Positions 1 to 6,820 of a stretch of 9,924 nt of DNA are shown here, piece by piece. Within the stretch, counting starts at the first letter, position 1. Each line of letters begins with the position of its first letter. The notes beneath the pieces were generated by a model. It was not told the origin of the DNA and made no database searches. It was given only the letters and a program-made list of their open reading frames with translations. The translations under genes and the position numbers were made by a program. The stretch comes from an uncultured Alistipes sp. Its GTDB lineage: Bacteria; Bacteroidota; Bacteroidia; Bacteroidales; Rikenellaceae. The stretch lies in assembly GCA_949840605.1 (NCBI GenBank), contig CATKXN010000107.1:1-9924 (forward strand), in the 5' to 3' direction.

Positions 1-1
1 G

Positions 2-163
2 GGCATCTCGAAAATGCCGCCCCAGCGGCAGCTGATTTTCCGCATGAGCCGTTACGAGCACCTCTCCAACCGCGAGATCGCCGAACGGCTGGGGCTCTCG
101 GTACGCACCGTCGACAAGCACATCGAGCTGGCGCTGAAGGACCTTCACAGCACGCTCTGCTGA
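2..163 (+). CDS. ECF-family RNA polymerase sigma factor, C-terminal end (5' cut by window)
   Basis: The last 53 codons of a gene that begins before the window, ending in TGA at 161-163. The reading frame gives a sigma region 4 start (MPPQRQLIFRMSRYEHLS) followed by a helix-turn-helix (NREIAERLGLSVRTVDKHI) and a basic, leucine-rich end. This is the pattern of Bacteroidetes ECF sigma factors, where region 4 binds the -35 part of the target promoter. The region 2 part is not visible, so the subgroup cannot be assigned. It lies directly upstream of a FecR anti-sigma gene in the same direction, the usual pairing, so the two probably work as a regulator pair for the transporter genes downstream. 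A LuxR-type regulator also has a C-terminal HTH, but the wording of this motif and the FecR neighbour favour a sigma factor. Confidence 0.9.
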   Translation, partial: GISKMPPQRQLIFRMSRYEHLSNREIAERLGLSVRTVDKHIELALKDLHSTLC

Positions 164-188
164 TTTTCCCGATTTTTTTCGTTTTTTT
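148..188 (+). terminator. Weak terminator- or attenuator-like hairpin plus T tracts after the sigma gene
   Basis: CAGCA (148-152) and TGCTG (158-162) form a perfect 5-bp stem with a 5-base loop overlapping the sigma stop codon. It is followed by TTTT (164-167) and two T7 runs (173-179 and 182-188). The stem is short and the T runs are interrupted, so this is at best a leaky terminator. If it works, it would lower read-through from the sigma gene into fecR. Confidence 0.25.
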
Positions 189-191
189 GCA

Positions 192-213
192 GTTCCGGTT
201 ACGCAACCGGGGC
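192..213. repeat. Inverted repeat in the sigma-fecR spacer
   Basis: CCGGTT (195-200) and AACCGG (205-210) are perfect inverted copies around the loop ACGC; two G-T pairs and one G-C pair can lengthen the stem to 192-213. No T run follows on either strand, so it is not a normal terminator. It could be an operator or a hairpin in the fecR leader. The rest of the 164-289 spacer shows no Bacteroidetes TTTG / TAnnTTTG promoter at acceptable spacing. Confidence 0.4.
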
Positions 214-289
214 CGTCCGGTTGTTCTTTATACAGCAGGATGACCGGAGCGAGGCTCCGCATCCGGCGGCGAACAGAGAAAAAGGACCT

Positions 290-1282
290 ATGACCAAGTT
301 AAACGAATATTTCGACAATGAACTCTCCGCGCAGGAGCAGCTCGAAGTCCAGATGTGGCTCGCCGAACACGGGGATAACCCCGATTCGGAAGCGCAGCTG
401 GCCGAACTTTTCGACAGCCTGCACGTCGACGACGACGCAGCGGCCCGTGCGGCTTTCGGACGCGTCGCCCACCGGCTCGGGATCGCCGGAGGACAGCAGT
501 CCGCGCCTTCGCGCCGTGCGCGTATCGTCGCCTGGAGCCAGCGGATCGCCGCCGTGCTCGTCGTTCCGCTTCTGTGCGCCGTCTGGCTGCTCTACACCGA
601 ACGCCAGCCGGAAGTGGAATGGCTCGAGCAGCAGGTTCCGTACGGCGAAACGGCTTCCCTGACGCTCCCCGACGGCACGCAGCTGCACCTGAACTCCGGC
701 AGCCGCATCACCTATCCGTCGGCTTTCACGGGCAAAGAGCGCCGCATCTTCGTCGAGGGCGAGCTGTTCGCCGACGTGGCGAAAAATCCGCGGAAACCGT
801 TCATCATCCAATCGGGCGAGGTCGGCATCCGCGTGCTGGGAACGCGCTTCAACTTCAAGTCCTACGCGAATGCGGACTGCATCGAGGTCCTGCTGGTCGA
901 AGGCTCCGTCCGGTTCGACATCGATGGCCAAACGCGCAAGCAGCAGTTGGTGATGAAGCCCGGCGACATGGTGCAGTACGACCGGGCCACAGGCGACATC
1001 GACCTCACGACGTTCCAGCCCGAGCATTTCAAATCCTTTGCCGACGACCGGGCCATCCACTTCTTCAACCTGCGCATGCGCGACATCGCCTCGGACCTCG
1101 AGCGGCTGTTCGGCACGCACATCGTCATCCTCGACGAAGCGCTCGCCCAGGCCCGCTATTTCGCCTATTTCACCAACAACGAAAATCTGGACCAGATACT
1201 TTCCGCCATCAATTCCGACCACAAGATGCATATCCTGCGCCGCGACGGAGTCATCTATCTCTCGTCGAACCGATCCCATTGA
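290..1282 (+). CDS. FecR-family anti-sigma factor, inner membrane
   Basis: A 330-residue protein that relays a signal from the outer-membrane transporter to the ECF sigma factor. The cytoplasmic N-terminal part (about residues 1-80, acidic, starting MTKLNEYFDNELS) would hold the sigma factor. One membrane helix lies at about 86-102 (IAAVLVVPLLCAVWLLY). The periplasmic FecR domain spans about 115-215, starting VPYGETASLTLPDGTQL and including VEGELFADVAKNP, VRVLGT-like IRVLGTRFN and VLLVEGSVRF. The C-terminal region at about 255-328 (FFNLRMRDIASDLERLFG ... GVIYLSS) matches the DUF4974 domain common in Bacteroidetes FecR proteins. The ATG at 290 was chosen because it gives the normal family N-terminus and has AAAGGA just upstream; an in-frame TTG at 221 would add 23 residues of no recognisable kind. 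The gene lies between the sigma factor and an STN-bearing SusC, the expected order for this signalling cascade. Length is normal and no defect is seen. Confidence 0.94.
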   Translation: MTKLNEYFDNELSAQEQLEVQMWLAEHGDNPDSEAQLAELFDSLHVDDDAAARAAFGRVAHRLGIAGGQQSAPSRRARIVAWSQRIAAVLVVPLLCAVWLLYTERQPEVEWLEQQVPYGETASLTLPDGTQLHLNSGSRITYPSAFTGKERRIFVEGELFADVAKNPRKPFIIQSGEVGIRVLGTRFNFKSYANADCIEVLLVEGSVRFDIDGQTRKQQLVMKPGDMVQYDRATGDIDLTTFQPEHFKSFADDRAIHFFNLRMRDIASDLERLFGTHIVILDEALAQARYFAYFTNNENLDQILSAINSDHKMHILRRDGVIYLSSNRSH

Positions 1283-1310
1283 AATCTTCCTCTGAAAACA
1301 AACCTCACGC

Positions 1311-1338
1311 ATAAAGCCGAACGCCTATGAAAAACTGA
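1311..1338 (+). promoter_or_regulatory. Mini-ORF (M-K-N-stop) with a full initiation leader, in the fecR-susC spacer
   Basis: An ATG at 1327 is followed after two codons by TGA (1336-1338). The 16 bases before it (ATAAA at 1311-1315, AACG at 1320-1323) match the leaders directly upstream of the susD gene and the large lipoprotein gene in both wording and position. It may be a start-stop leader ORF, a relic of a lost gene start, or chance. The rest of the 1283-1444 spacer holds an imperfect stem (1388-1414) and an AT-rich stretch before the susC ATG; no clear promoter is recognisable, though the promoter of the cognate ECF sigma factor would be expected here. Confidence 0.35.
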
Positions 1339-1387
1339 CCGACCCTTCCGCCGCCATCCTTTTTCCGTTCCATCTCTGTGACCCGCC

Positions 1388-1417
1388 CGGATGCCACCGA
1401 TCCCGGCATATCCGATC
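1388..1417. repeat. Imperfect stem with embedded direct repeat upstream of susC
   Basis: CGGATGCC (1388-1395) can pair with GGCAT plus CCG (1405-1409 and 1412-1414), leaving a two-base bulge and a nine-base loop. CCGATC also occurs twice in the same direction (1397-1402 and 1412-1417). It lies 27-57 bases before the susC start, where an operator, promoter element or leader structure could be. No function can be assigned from sequence alone. Confidence 0.3.
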
Positions 1418-1444
1418 TAAACACGAACCTTAAATAAACCTATT

Positions 1445-4400
1445 ATGGGAAACGACTGCAATCGTCGGGGAACTCGCTTCGCGAGACTCCTCTACCTGGT
1501 TATTCTCTGTATGTTGCTCAGCCCTGCCGCGGTATTCGCCCAGGCGAAGAGAATCAACCTCGAATTGAAAAACGTAACCGTTCAGGAGGCCATAGCCACA
1601 CTGAACCGTACGGAAAACTACTCCATCATCGTCAGTTCCGACGAAGTGGACCTCACCAAACGCATCTCCGTTTCGGCCAAAAACGCCACCATCCGCGAAG
1701 TCCTCGACCAGGTTTTCGCCGGACAGGAGGTGACCTGCACCATCGACGGACACCGCATTTCCGTCACCAAAAAGCAATCCGCAGCAGCGCCCAAACCGGC
1801 CGCCGCGCAGAACTCCGTACACGGACGCGTGACCGATGTCAAGGGACAGCCGATCATCGCCGCGACGGTGGCCGTCGAAGGCACCGCGAAAGGTACGCTG
1901 ACGGGTGTCGACGGCGATTTCGAGCTGACAGACATGAAATTCCCCGCCAAACTCAACGTCTCCTATCTGGGGTATATCTCCCAGATCGTAGAGGTCAAGG
2001 CGGGGGGGGGAAATGCTCCGCTTGAGATCGTCCTGAAAGAGTCGGACAACCTGATGGACGAAGTGGTCGTCGTGGGCTACGGCACGCAGCGGCGTGCCAA
2101 CCTCTCGGGCGCCGTGGCGACCATCAGCGGCAAGGATCTCAACGCCCGTCCGGTGGTCTCGGCCGCCAACGCCCTGCAGGGTGCCGACCCCTCGGTGAAC
2201 ATCACCTTCGGAACGGGTTCTCCCGAATCGTCCTACGCCATCAACATCCGCGGCTCGATCTCGCTCAACAGCGGTTCTCCGCTCGTACTGGCCGACGGCG
2301 TGGAGGTGAGCCTCAGCCAGATCAATCCCAACGACATCGAATCGGTGTCGGTGCTCAAGGACGCCTCGTCGTGCGCCATCTACGGCGCCAAGGCGTCGGC
2401 CGGCGTGGTGCTCATCACCACCAAGGCGGGCAGGAAGGGCGAACGTGCGCGCGTCTCCTACAACGGCCGTTTCGGCTGGGCCAGCAACACCACCTCGACC
2501 GACTTCATCGACACGGGCTACGACCACGTGCGCATCGTCAACCAGTTCATGAACGACTCGTCGGACGGCACGATGAACATCTTCCGCTACACCGAGGAGA
2601 ACGGCGGTCTGCAAAAGCTCTACGAACGCCGCAACGACCGCACGGAGCATCCCGACCGTCCGTGGGTCGAGGTGGGCGACGACGGCAAGTACTACTATTA
2701 CGGCAATTTCGACTGGTACGGCTATTTCTACAACCGCGTGCGTTCGCAGCAGGAGCATAACCTCTCGCTCTCGGGCGGAACCGACAAGGTGACCTACTAC
2801 GCCAGCGGCCGTTTCTACCAGCAGTACGGCATGTTCAACATCAACAAGGACAAGTACACCGACTACGCCTTCCGCACCAAGATCTCGGCCCAGATGACCC
2901 CGTGGCTGAAATACTCGAACAACGTCAGCTTCGACACCTCGGGGTACAAATACGGCGGCCACTCCGACTACGAAGGCACGATCAACGCCCTGCAGTCGAA
3001 TATATGCGCCGCATTCCTCCCCTACAACCCCGACGGCTCGATCGTGCAGTACGTCAACCAGCTGGGCAAGAACTCCCCGATCGGCGCCGGACGCGGCGGG
3101 CAGATGACCGCCGACCGCTCGAAGAACTCGAAGGAGAACCGTTACCTGACGCTCTCGAACCAGTTCGACATCACGATCGCCAAGAAACTCGTACTGACGG
3201 CGGCCTACGACTACCGCCAGCGCGACCGGCTCTACAAATACCGCAACAACACGTTCGAATACTCGCGCCAGGAGGGCGTCACGGAGACCTTCACCTCGGG
3301 ATCGGTCGAGAACTCCTACCGCGAGGTTCACTACGGCTACAAGGGCCATAACGTCAACATCTACGGCACCTACGAGAACACGTGGGGCGGCCACCATTTC
3401 AAGGCCACCGCCGGCGGCCAGTACGAGGATTACCGTTCGACGTCGCTCGACGTGAAGCAGACCGACCTGTCGAGCGACAACATCGATTCGTTCACCGTGG
3501 CGACGGGTCCCATCACCCTCTCGCAGTCGATCTCGGCCTATCGCACGCTGGGCTTCTTCGGCCGCGTGAACTACGACTACAACGGCAAGTACATTTTCGA
3601 GGCGAGCGCCCGCGGCGACGGTTCGTCGCGTTTCGAGCCCGACCACCGCTGGGGTTTCTTCCCCTCGGCATCGGCCGCATGGCGCATCAGCGAGGAGCCG
3701 TTCTTCGAGCCCGTGCGCGACGTGATGAACAACCTCAAGCTGCGACTCTCGGTGGGCAGCCTGGGCAACCAGCAGGTCTCCAACTACGCCTACATCGAGC
3801 AGATCAGCACCGATAACCAGATGACCTATACTTTCGACGGACTGGAGAAGGCCTATTACGCCAACGTTTCCGACCCGCTGTCGTCGGGGCTGACGTGGGA
3901 AACCGTGACCACCTACGACGTGGGCCTCGACGTAGGTCTGCTGAACGGCCGCCTCAATTTCACGGGCGACTACTACATCCGCGACACGAAGGACATGCTC
4001 ACCACTTCGCTCACCCTGCCCGACGTCTTCGGCGCCAAGACCCCGAAGGCCAACTGCGCCAACCTGCGCACCAAAGGCTGGGAGATCACCCTGAGCTGGC
4101 AGGACGAGTTCCAGCTGGCCGGAAGCCCCTTCTCCTACAACGTGTCGGCCTCGGTGGGCGACTACATCACCAAGATCACCAAATACCACAACCCCGACCG
4201 GCTGATCTCGGACCACTACGAGGGCAAGACGCTGGGCGAAATCTGGGGCTATCACGTCGAAGGGCTGTTCAAGACCGACCGCGAGGCGGCCGAATACCAG
4301 GCCCTGATCGACGACAAGGCGGTCAACAACCGCGTGTACCAGTGCAAGGGTCCGGCCGGCAACTACCTGCGCGCCGGCGACGTGCGCTTCGCCGACCTCG

Positions 4401-5014
4401 ACGGCGACAAAGTGATCTCCGAGGGTTCGGGCACGGTGGACGATCCGGGCGACAAGCGCATCATCGGCAACTCGCTGCCGCGTTACAACTACTCGTTCCG
4501 CGTGGGATTCAACTGGATGGGCTTCGACGTGTCGGCCTTCTTCCAGGGCATCGGCCGCCGCGACTGGTATCCGGCCGCCGGACAGGCGTCCTACGACTTC
4601 TGGGGTCCCTACGCCTTCCCGCCCACGTCGTTCATCCACAAGGATTTCTATTCGGAGTGCTGGTCGGAAGACAACCGCAACGCCTATTTCCCCCGTCCGC
4701 GCGGCTACAACGCCTATGCAGGCGGCTCGCTGGGCGAGAAGAACGACCGCTACCTCCAGAACCTCGCCTACCTGCGCCTGAAGAACCTCACGGTCGGCTA
4801 CACCGTGCCGCAGAAACTCACGCGCAAGATCGGCATCGACCGCGCCCGCGTCTACTTCTCGGGCGAGAACCTCTGCTACTGGTCTCCGCTGAAAAGACAC
4901 AACCAGACCATCGACCCCGAACTCGCCGGATCGTCGAGCACCAACAAGAAGGACTCCGGAACGGGATACGCCTATCCCAAGACCCTTTCGGTAGGCGTCG
5001 ATATCAGCTTCTAA
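1445..5014 (+). CDS. SusC/RagA-family TonB-dependent outer-membrane transporter with STN signalling domain
   Basis: A 1189-residue outer-membrane receptor that would import a glycan product using TonB energy. A signal peptide covers about residues 1-32 (hydrophobic LLYLVILCMLL, cleavage likely after VFA). An STN domain follows (about 36-112, INLELKNVTVQEAIATLNR), found in receptors that signal to a FecR anti-sigma factor. Next come a carboxypeptidase-D-like beta-sandwich (about 124-200, VHGRVTDVKGQPIIAA), the TonB-box and start-of-plug motif DEVVVVGYGTQ (205-215), the plug motifs NIRGS (267-271) and VLKDASSCAIYGAKASAGV (303-321), and the barrel. Near the end is the SusC-typical DLDGDK ... RIIGN segment (984-1009), and the protein closes with a terminal aromatic residue (VGVDISF), as expected for barrel insertion. 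The 19-base gap to susD indicates one transcript. Odd points: a G9 run at 2002-2010 between the beta-sandwich and the TonB box, and different codon use before and after that point. Substrate cannot be read from the sequence. Confidence 0.96.
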   Translation: MGNDCNRRGTRFARLLYLVILCMLLSPAAVFAQAKRINLELKNVTVQEAIATLNRTENYSIIVSSDEVDLTKRISVSAKNATIREVLDQVFAGQEVTCTIDGHRISVTKKQSAAAPKPAAAQNSVHGRVTDVKGQPIIAATVAVEGTAKGTLTGVDGDFELTDMKFPAKLNVSYLGYISQIVEVKAGGGNAPLEIVLKESDNLMDEVVVVGYGTQRRANLSGAVATISGKDLNARPVVSAANALQGADPSVNITFGTGSPESSYAINIRGSISLNSGSPLVLADGVEVSLSQINPNDIESVSVLKDASSCAIYGAKASAGVVLITTKAGRKGERARVSYNGRFGWASNTTSTDFIDTGYDHVRIVNQFMNDSSDGTMNIFRYTEENGGLQKLYERRNDRTEHPDRPWVEVGDDGKYYYYGNFDWYGYFYNRVRSQQEHNLSLSGGTDKVTYYASGRFYQQYGMFNINKDKYTDYAFRTKISAQMTPWLKYSNNVSFDTSGYKYGGHSDYEGTINALQSNICAAFLPYNPDGSIVQYVNQLGKNSPIGAGRGGQMTADRSKNSKENRYLTLSNQFDITIAKKLVLTAAYDYRQRDRLYKYRNNTFEYSRQEGVTETFTSGSVENSYREVHYGYKGHNVNIYGTYENTWGGHHFKATAGGQYEDYRSTSLDVKQTDLSSDNIDSFTVATGPITLSQSISAYRTLGFFGRVNYDYNGKYIFEASARGDGSSRFEPDHRWGFFPSASAAWRISEEPFFEPVRDVMNNLKLRLSVGSLGNQQVSNYAYIEQISTDNQMTYTFDGLEKAYYANVSDPLSSGLTWETVTTYDVGLDVGLLNGRLNFTGDYYIRDTKDMLTTSLTLPDVFGAKTPKANCANLRTKGWEITLSWQDEFQLAGSPFSYNVSASVGDYITKITKYHNPDRLISDHYEGKTLGEIWGYHVEGLFKTDREAAEYQALIDDKAVNNRVYQCKGPAGNYLRAGDVRFADLDGDKVISEGSGTVDDPGDKRIIGNSLPRYNYSFRVGFNWMGFDVSAFFQGIGRRDWYPAAGQASYDFWGPYAFPPTSFIHKDFYSECWSEDNRNAYFPRPRGYNAYAGGSLGEKNDRYLQNLAYLRLKNLTVGYTVPQKLTRKIGIDRARVYFSGENLCYWSPLKRHNQTIDPELAGSSSTNKKDSGTGYAYPKTLSVGVDISF
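2002..2010 (+). repeat. G9 homopolymer in the susC coding sequence
   Basis: Nine consecutive G bases encode part of Ala-Gly-Gly-Gly (GCG GGG GGG GGA). In the frame given the gene is intact. Gaining one G brings TGA (2023-2025) into frame four codons after the tract; losing one G brings TGA (2034-2036) into frame after eight codons. It therefore has the form of a slippage on/off switch placed after the STN and beta-sandwich domains and before the plug and barrel. Confidence 0.9.
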
Positions 5015-5017
5015 CGC

Positions 5018-5033
5018 ATAAAGAGAACGACAG
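5018..5033 (+). promoter_or_regulatory. Translation-initiation leader of the susD gene
   Basis: ATAAA sits at -16 to -12 and AACG at -8 to -5 before the ATG at 5034, with no Shine-Dalgarno GGAGG. An A-rich segment near -11 to -15 is the known Bacteroidetes initiation style. It resembles the leader of the next gene and of the mini-ORF at 1327. Confidence 0.45.
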
Positions 5034-6788
5034 ATGAAAACACTGCACAACATACTGGCAACGATCCTGCTGGGCGCCGCATGCTCCGGCTGCGATTTGA
5101 CCCTCATTCCCGAAGACACGGTCACCCCGCAGACCTACTTCCAGTCGGAAGTGGACCTCCGCCTGTGGACCAACCAGTTCTACACGCTGCTCGACTCCCC
5201 CGACAGCGCTGCGGGTCTCAACGCCGACGACATGGTGGACAAGAGCATGGGCGACGTGATTTCGGGCACCCGCATGGCCTCCGACGAAGGCGGCTGGACC
5301 TGGACCTCCCTGCGCAAGATCAACTACTATCTGCAGAACTCCCACAACTGCACCGACGAGGCCGCCCGCACCAAATACGACGGCGTGGCCCACTTCTTCC
5401 GCGCCTATTTCTACTACGTGAAGGTGCGGCGCTACGGCGACGTGCCCTGGTACGACACGGTGATCGGCTCTGCGGAGGAGGACCTGCTGAAAAAGCCCCG
5501 CGAGGACCGCGGCATCATCATGGACCACGTGATGTCCGACCTCGACGATGCGATCGACATGCTTCCGCGCGACAAGGACGTGGCCCGCGTGACCCGCTGG
5601 GCGGCGCTGGCCTTCAAATCGCGTGCGGCGCTCTACGAAGGCACCTGGCGCAAATACCGCGGTCTGCCCGACGCCGACAAATACCTCCAGCAGGCGGCCG
5701 ACGCCGCGGCGACGTTCATCGCCGAGAGCGGCTACTCGCTTTACAAGGAGGGCACGGAGCCTTACCGCGACCTCTTTTGCAGCGACAATGCCAAGCAGGA
5801 CGAGGTCATTTTGGCCCGTCTCTACAATTTCGAGGGGCTGAACCTCGCCCACAGCGTGCAGTTCGCCATCCGCAATGCGGCGACCGGCTTCACGCGCCGT
5901 TTCATGAACCATTACCTGATGGCCGACGGCTCGCGCTTCACCGAAAAGGCGGGGCACGAAACGATGTTCTACACCGAGGAGACCGCAGGCCGCGACCCGC
6001 GCATGGCGCAGACGGTGCTCTGCCCGGGCTACGTCGCCAAGGGCGAAAGCGCGGCCACGCCGAACGACCTGACGGCAATGACGGGTTACGAACCGATCAA
6101 GTTCGTCTCGACGGCGGCCCACAGCGGGGCCTCGAAGGGCACGTCCGACTGGCCGTTGTTCCGCACAGCGGAGGTGTATCTCAACTTCGCCGAGGCCAAG
6201 GCCGAGCTGGGGACGCTGACGCAGGACGACCTGACCGTTTCGATCGACAAGATCCGCGAACGCGCCGGCATGGGCAGTCTCGACATGGAGGCCGCCAATG
6301 CCGATCCCGATCCGTTCCTTCTGGCCTGCTACCCCAACGTCACGAAGAGCGCCAACACGGGCGTGATCCTCGAAATCCGCCGCGAACGCACCGTGGAGAT
6401 GGTCATGGAAGGCCTGCGCATGTGGGATATGTTCCGCTGGAAAGAGGGGGCGCAGCTGGTCAACGAAACGAATCCCTATTACGGCGTCTACTTCCCCGGA
6501 CCGGGCCTTTACGACATGGACGGCGACGGCAAGAACGACCTCGAACTCTACGCCGCGCAGCAGACCAGCACCCCGGCCGACGGGCTGACGGTGCTGAAAA
6601 TCGGTTCGGACATCGTTCTCTCCGATGCCGCCGACAACCGCGGCTACGTCGTGGCGTGGAGCGCCCTGAAATACACCTGGAACGAGGAGCGCGACTACCT
6701 GTGGCCCATTCCGGCCGACCAGCGCGTGCTGACGGGCGGACTGCTGACGCAGAACCCCGGATGGACCGACAGCACCAATTTCGACTGA
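5034..6788 (+). CDS. SusD/RagB-family surface glycan-binding lipoprotein
   Basis: A 584-residue partner of the SusC transporter; it would cap the barrel on the cell surface and bind the glycan. The start MKTLHNILATILLGAACSGC is a lipoprotein signal; Cys20 (SGC) is the likelier lipidated residue, but Cys17 (GAAC) also fits a lipobox. The N-terminal half holds the helical repeat part of the family, including YFQSEVDLRLWTNQFY and RWAALAFKSRAALYEGTW (from residue 188). The C-terminal half has the conserved EIRRERTVEM (from 447), WDMFRW (464-469) and DYLWPIPADQR (from 554), and ends ...TQNPGW (574-577) plus a short tail, as in most SusD proteins. An EF-hand-like loop, DMDGDGKNDLEL, lies at 494-505. 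Length is normal for the family. It follows susC by 19 bases and precedes the lipoprotein gene by 32 bases, so all three are probably one operon. Confidence 0.96.
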   Translation: MKTLHNILATILLGAACSGCDLTLIPEDTVTPQTYFQSEVDLRLWTNQFYTLLDSPDSAAGLNADDMVDKSMGDVISGTRMASDEGGWTWTSLRKINYYLQNSHNCTDEAARTKYDGVAHFFRAYFYYVKVRRYGDVPWYDTVIGSAEEDLLKKPREDRGIIMDHVMSDLDDAIDMLPRDKDVARVTRWAALAFKSRAALYEGTWRKYRGLPDADKYLQQAADAAATFIAESGYSLYKEGTEPYRDLFCSDNAKQDEVILARLYNFEGLNLAHSVQFAIRNAATGFTRRFMNHYLMADGSRFTEKAGHETMFYTEETAGRDPRMAQTVLCPGYVAKGESAATPNDLTAMTGYEPIKFVSTAAHSGASKGTSDWPLFRTAEVYLNFAEAKAELGTLTQDDLTVSIDKIRERAGMGSLDMEAANADPDPFLLACYPNVTKSANTGVILEIRRERTVEMVMEGLRMWDMFRWKEGAQLVNETNPYYGVYFPGPGLYDMDGDGKNDLELYAAQQTSTPADGLTVLKIGSDIVLSDAADNRGYVVAWSALKYTWNEERDYLWPIPADQRVLTGGLLTQNPGWTDSTNFD

Positions 6789-6804
6789 TGCTTATTGCAA
6801 CCCG

Positions 6805-6820
6805 ATAAAAACAAACGGCA
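6805..6820 (+). promoter_or_regulatory. Translation-initiation leader of the large lipoprotein gene
   Basis: ATAAA at -16 to -12 and AACG at -7 to -4 before the ATG at 6821, with A at -1 and no Shine-Dalgarno motif. The spacing is identical to that before the mini-ORF at 1327. It supports the ATG at 6821 over the in-frame ATG four codons later. Confidence 0.45.

Noticed and set aside
173..188. Two T7 runs as a strong intrinsic terminator
   Set aside because: The preceding stem is only 5 bp and the T runs are broken by CCCGA and CG; kept only as a weak candidate.
221..289. Longer FecR start at TTG 221
   Set aside because: The added 23 residues do not resemble FecR N-termini, and the ATG at 290 gives the normal family start.
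1339..1437. Continuation of the mini-ORF frame past its TGA up to a TAA at 1435, as a small broken gene
   Set aside because: The read-through peptide has no signal peptide, hydrophobic segment or known motif; the frame being open for about 32 codons is not remarkable at this base composition.
1430..5125. A 1231-codon open frame on the minus strand opposite susC
   Set aside because: It mirrors the codon structure of susC: with C or G at most third positions the antisense frame rarely meets stops. The product is a V/R/G/H/A-rich string without domains, signal peptide or initiation leader.
5004..6122. A 372-codon open frame on the minus strand opposite susD
   Set aside because: Shadow of a well-supported SusD gene; composition is typical of an antisense translation.
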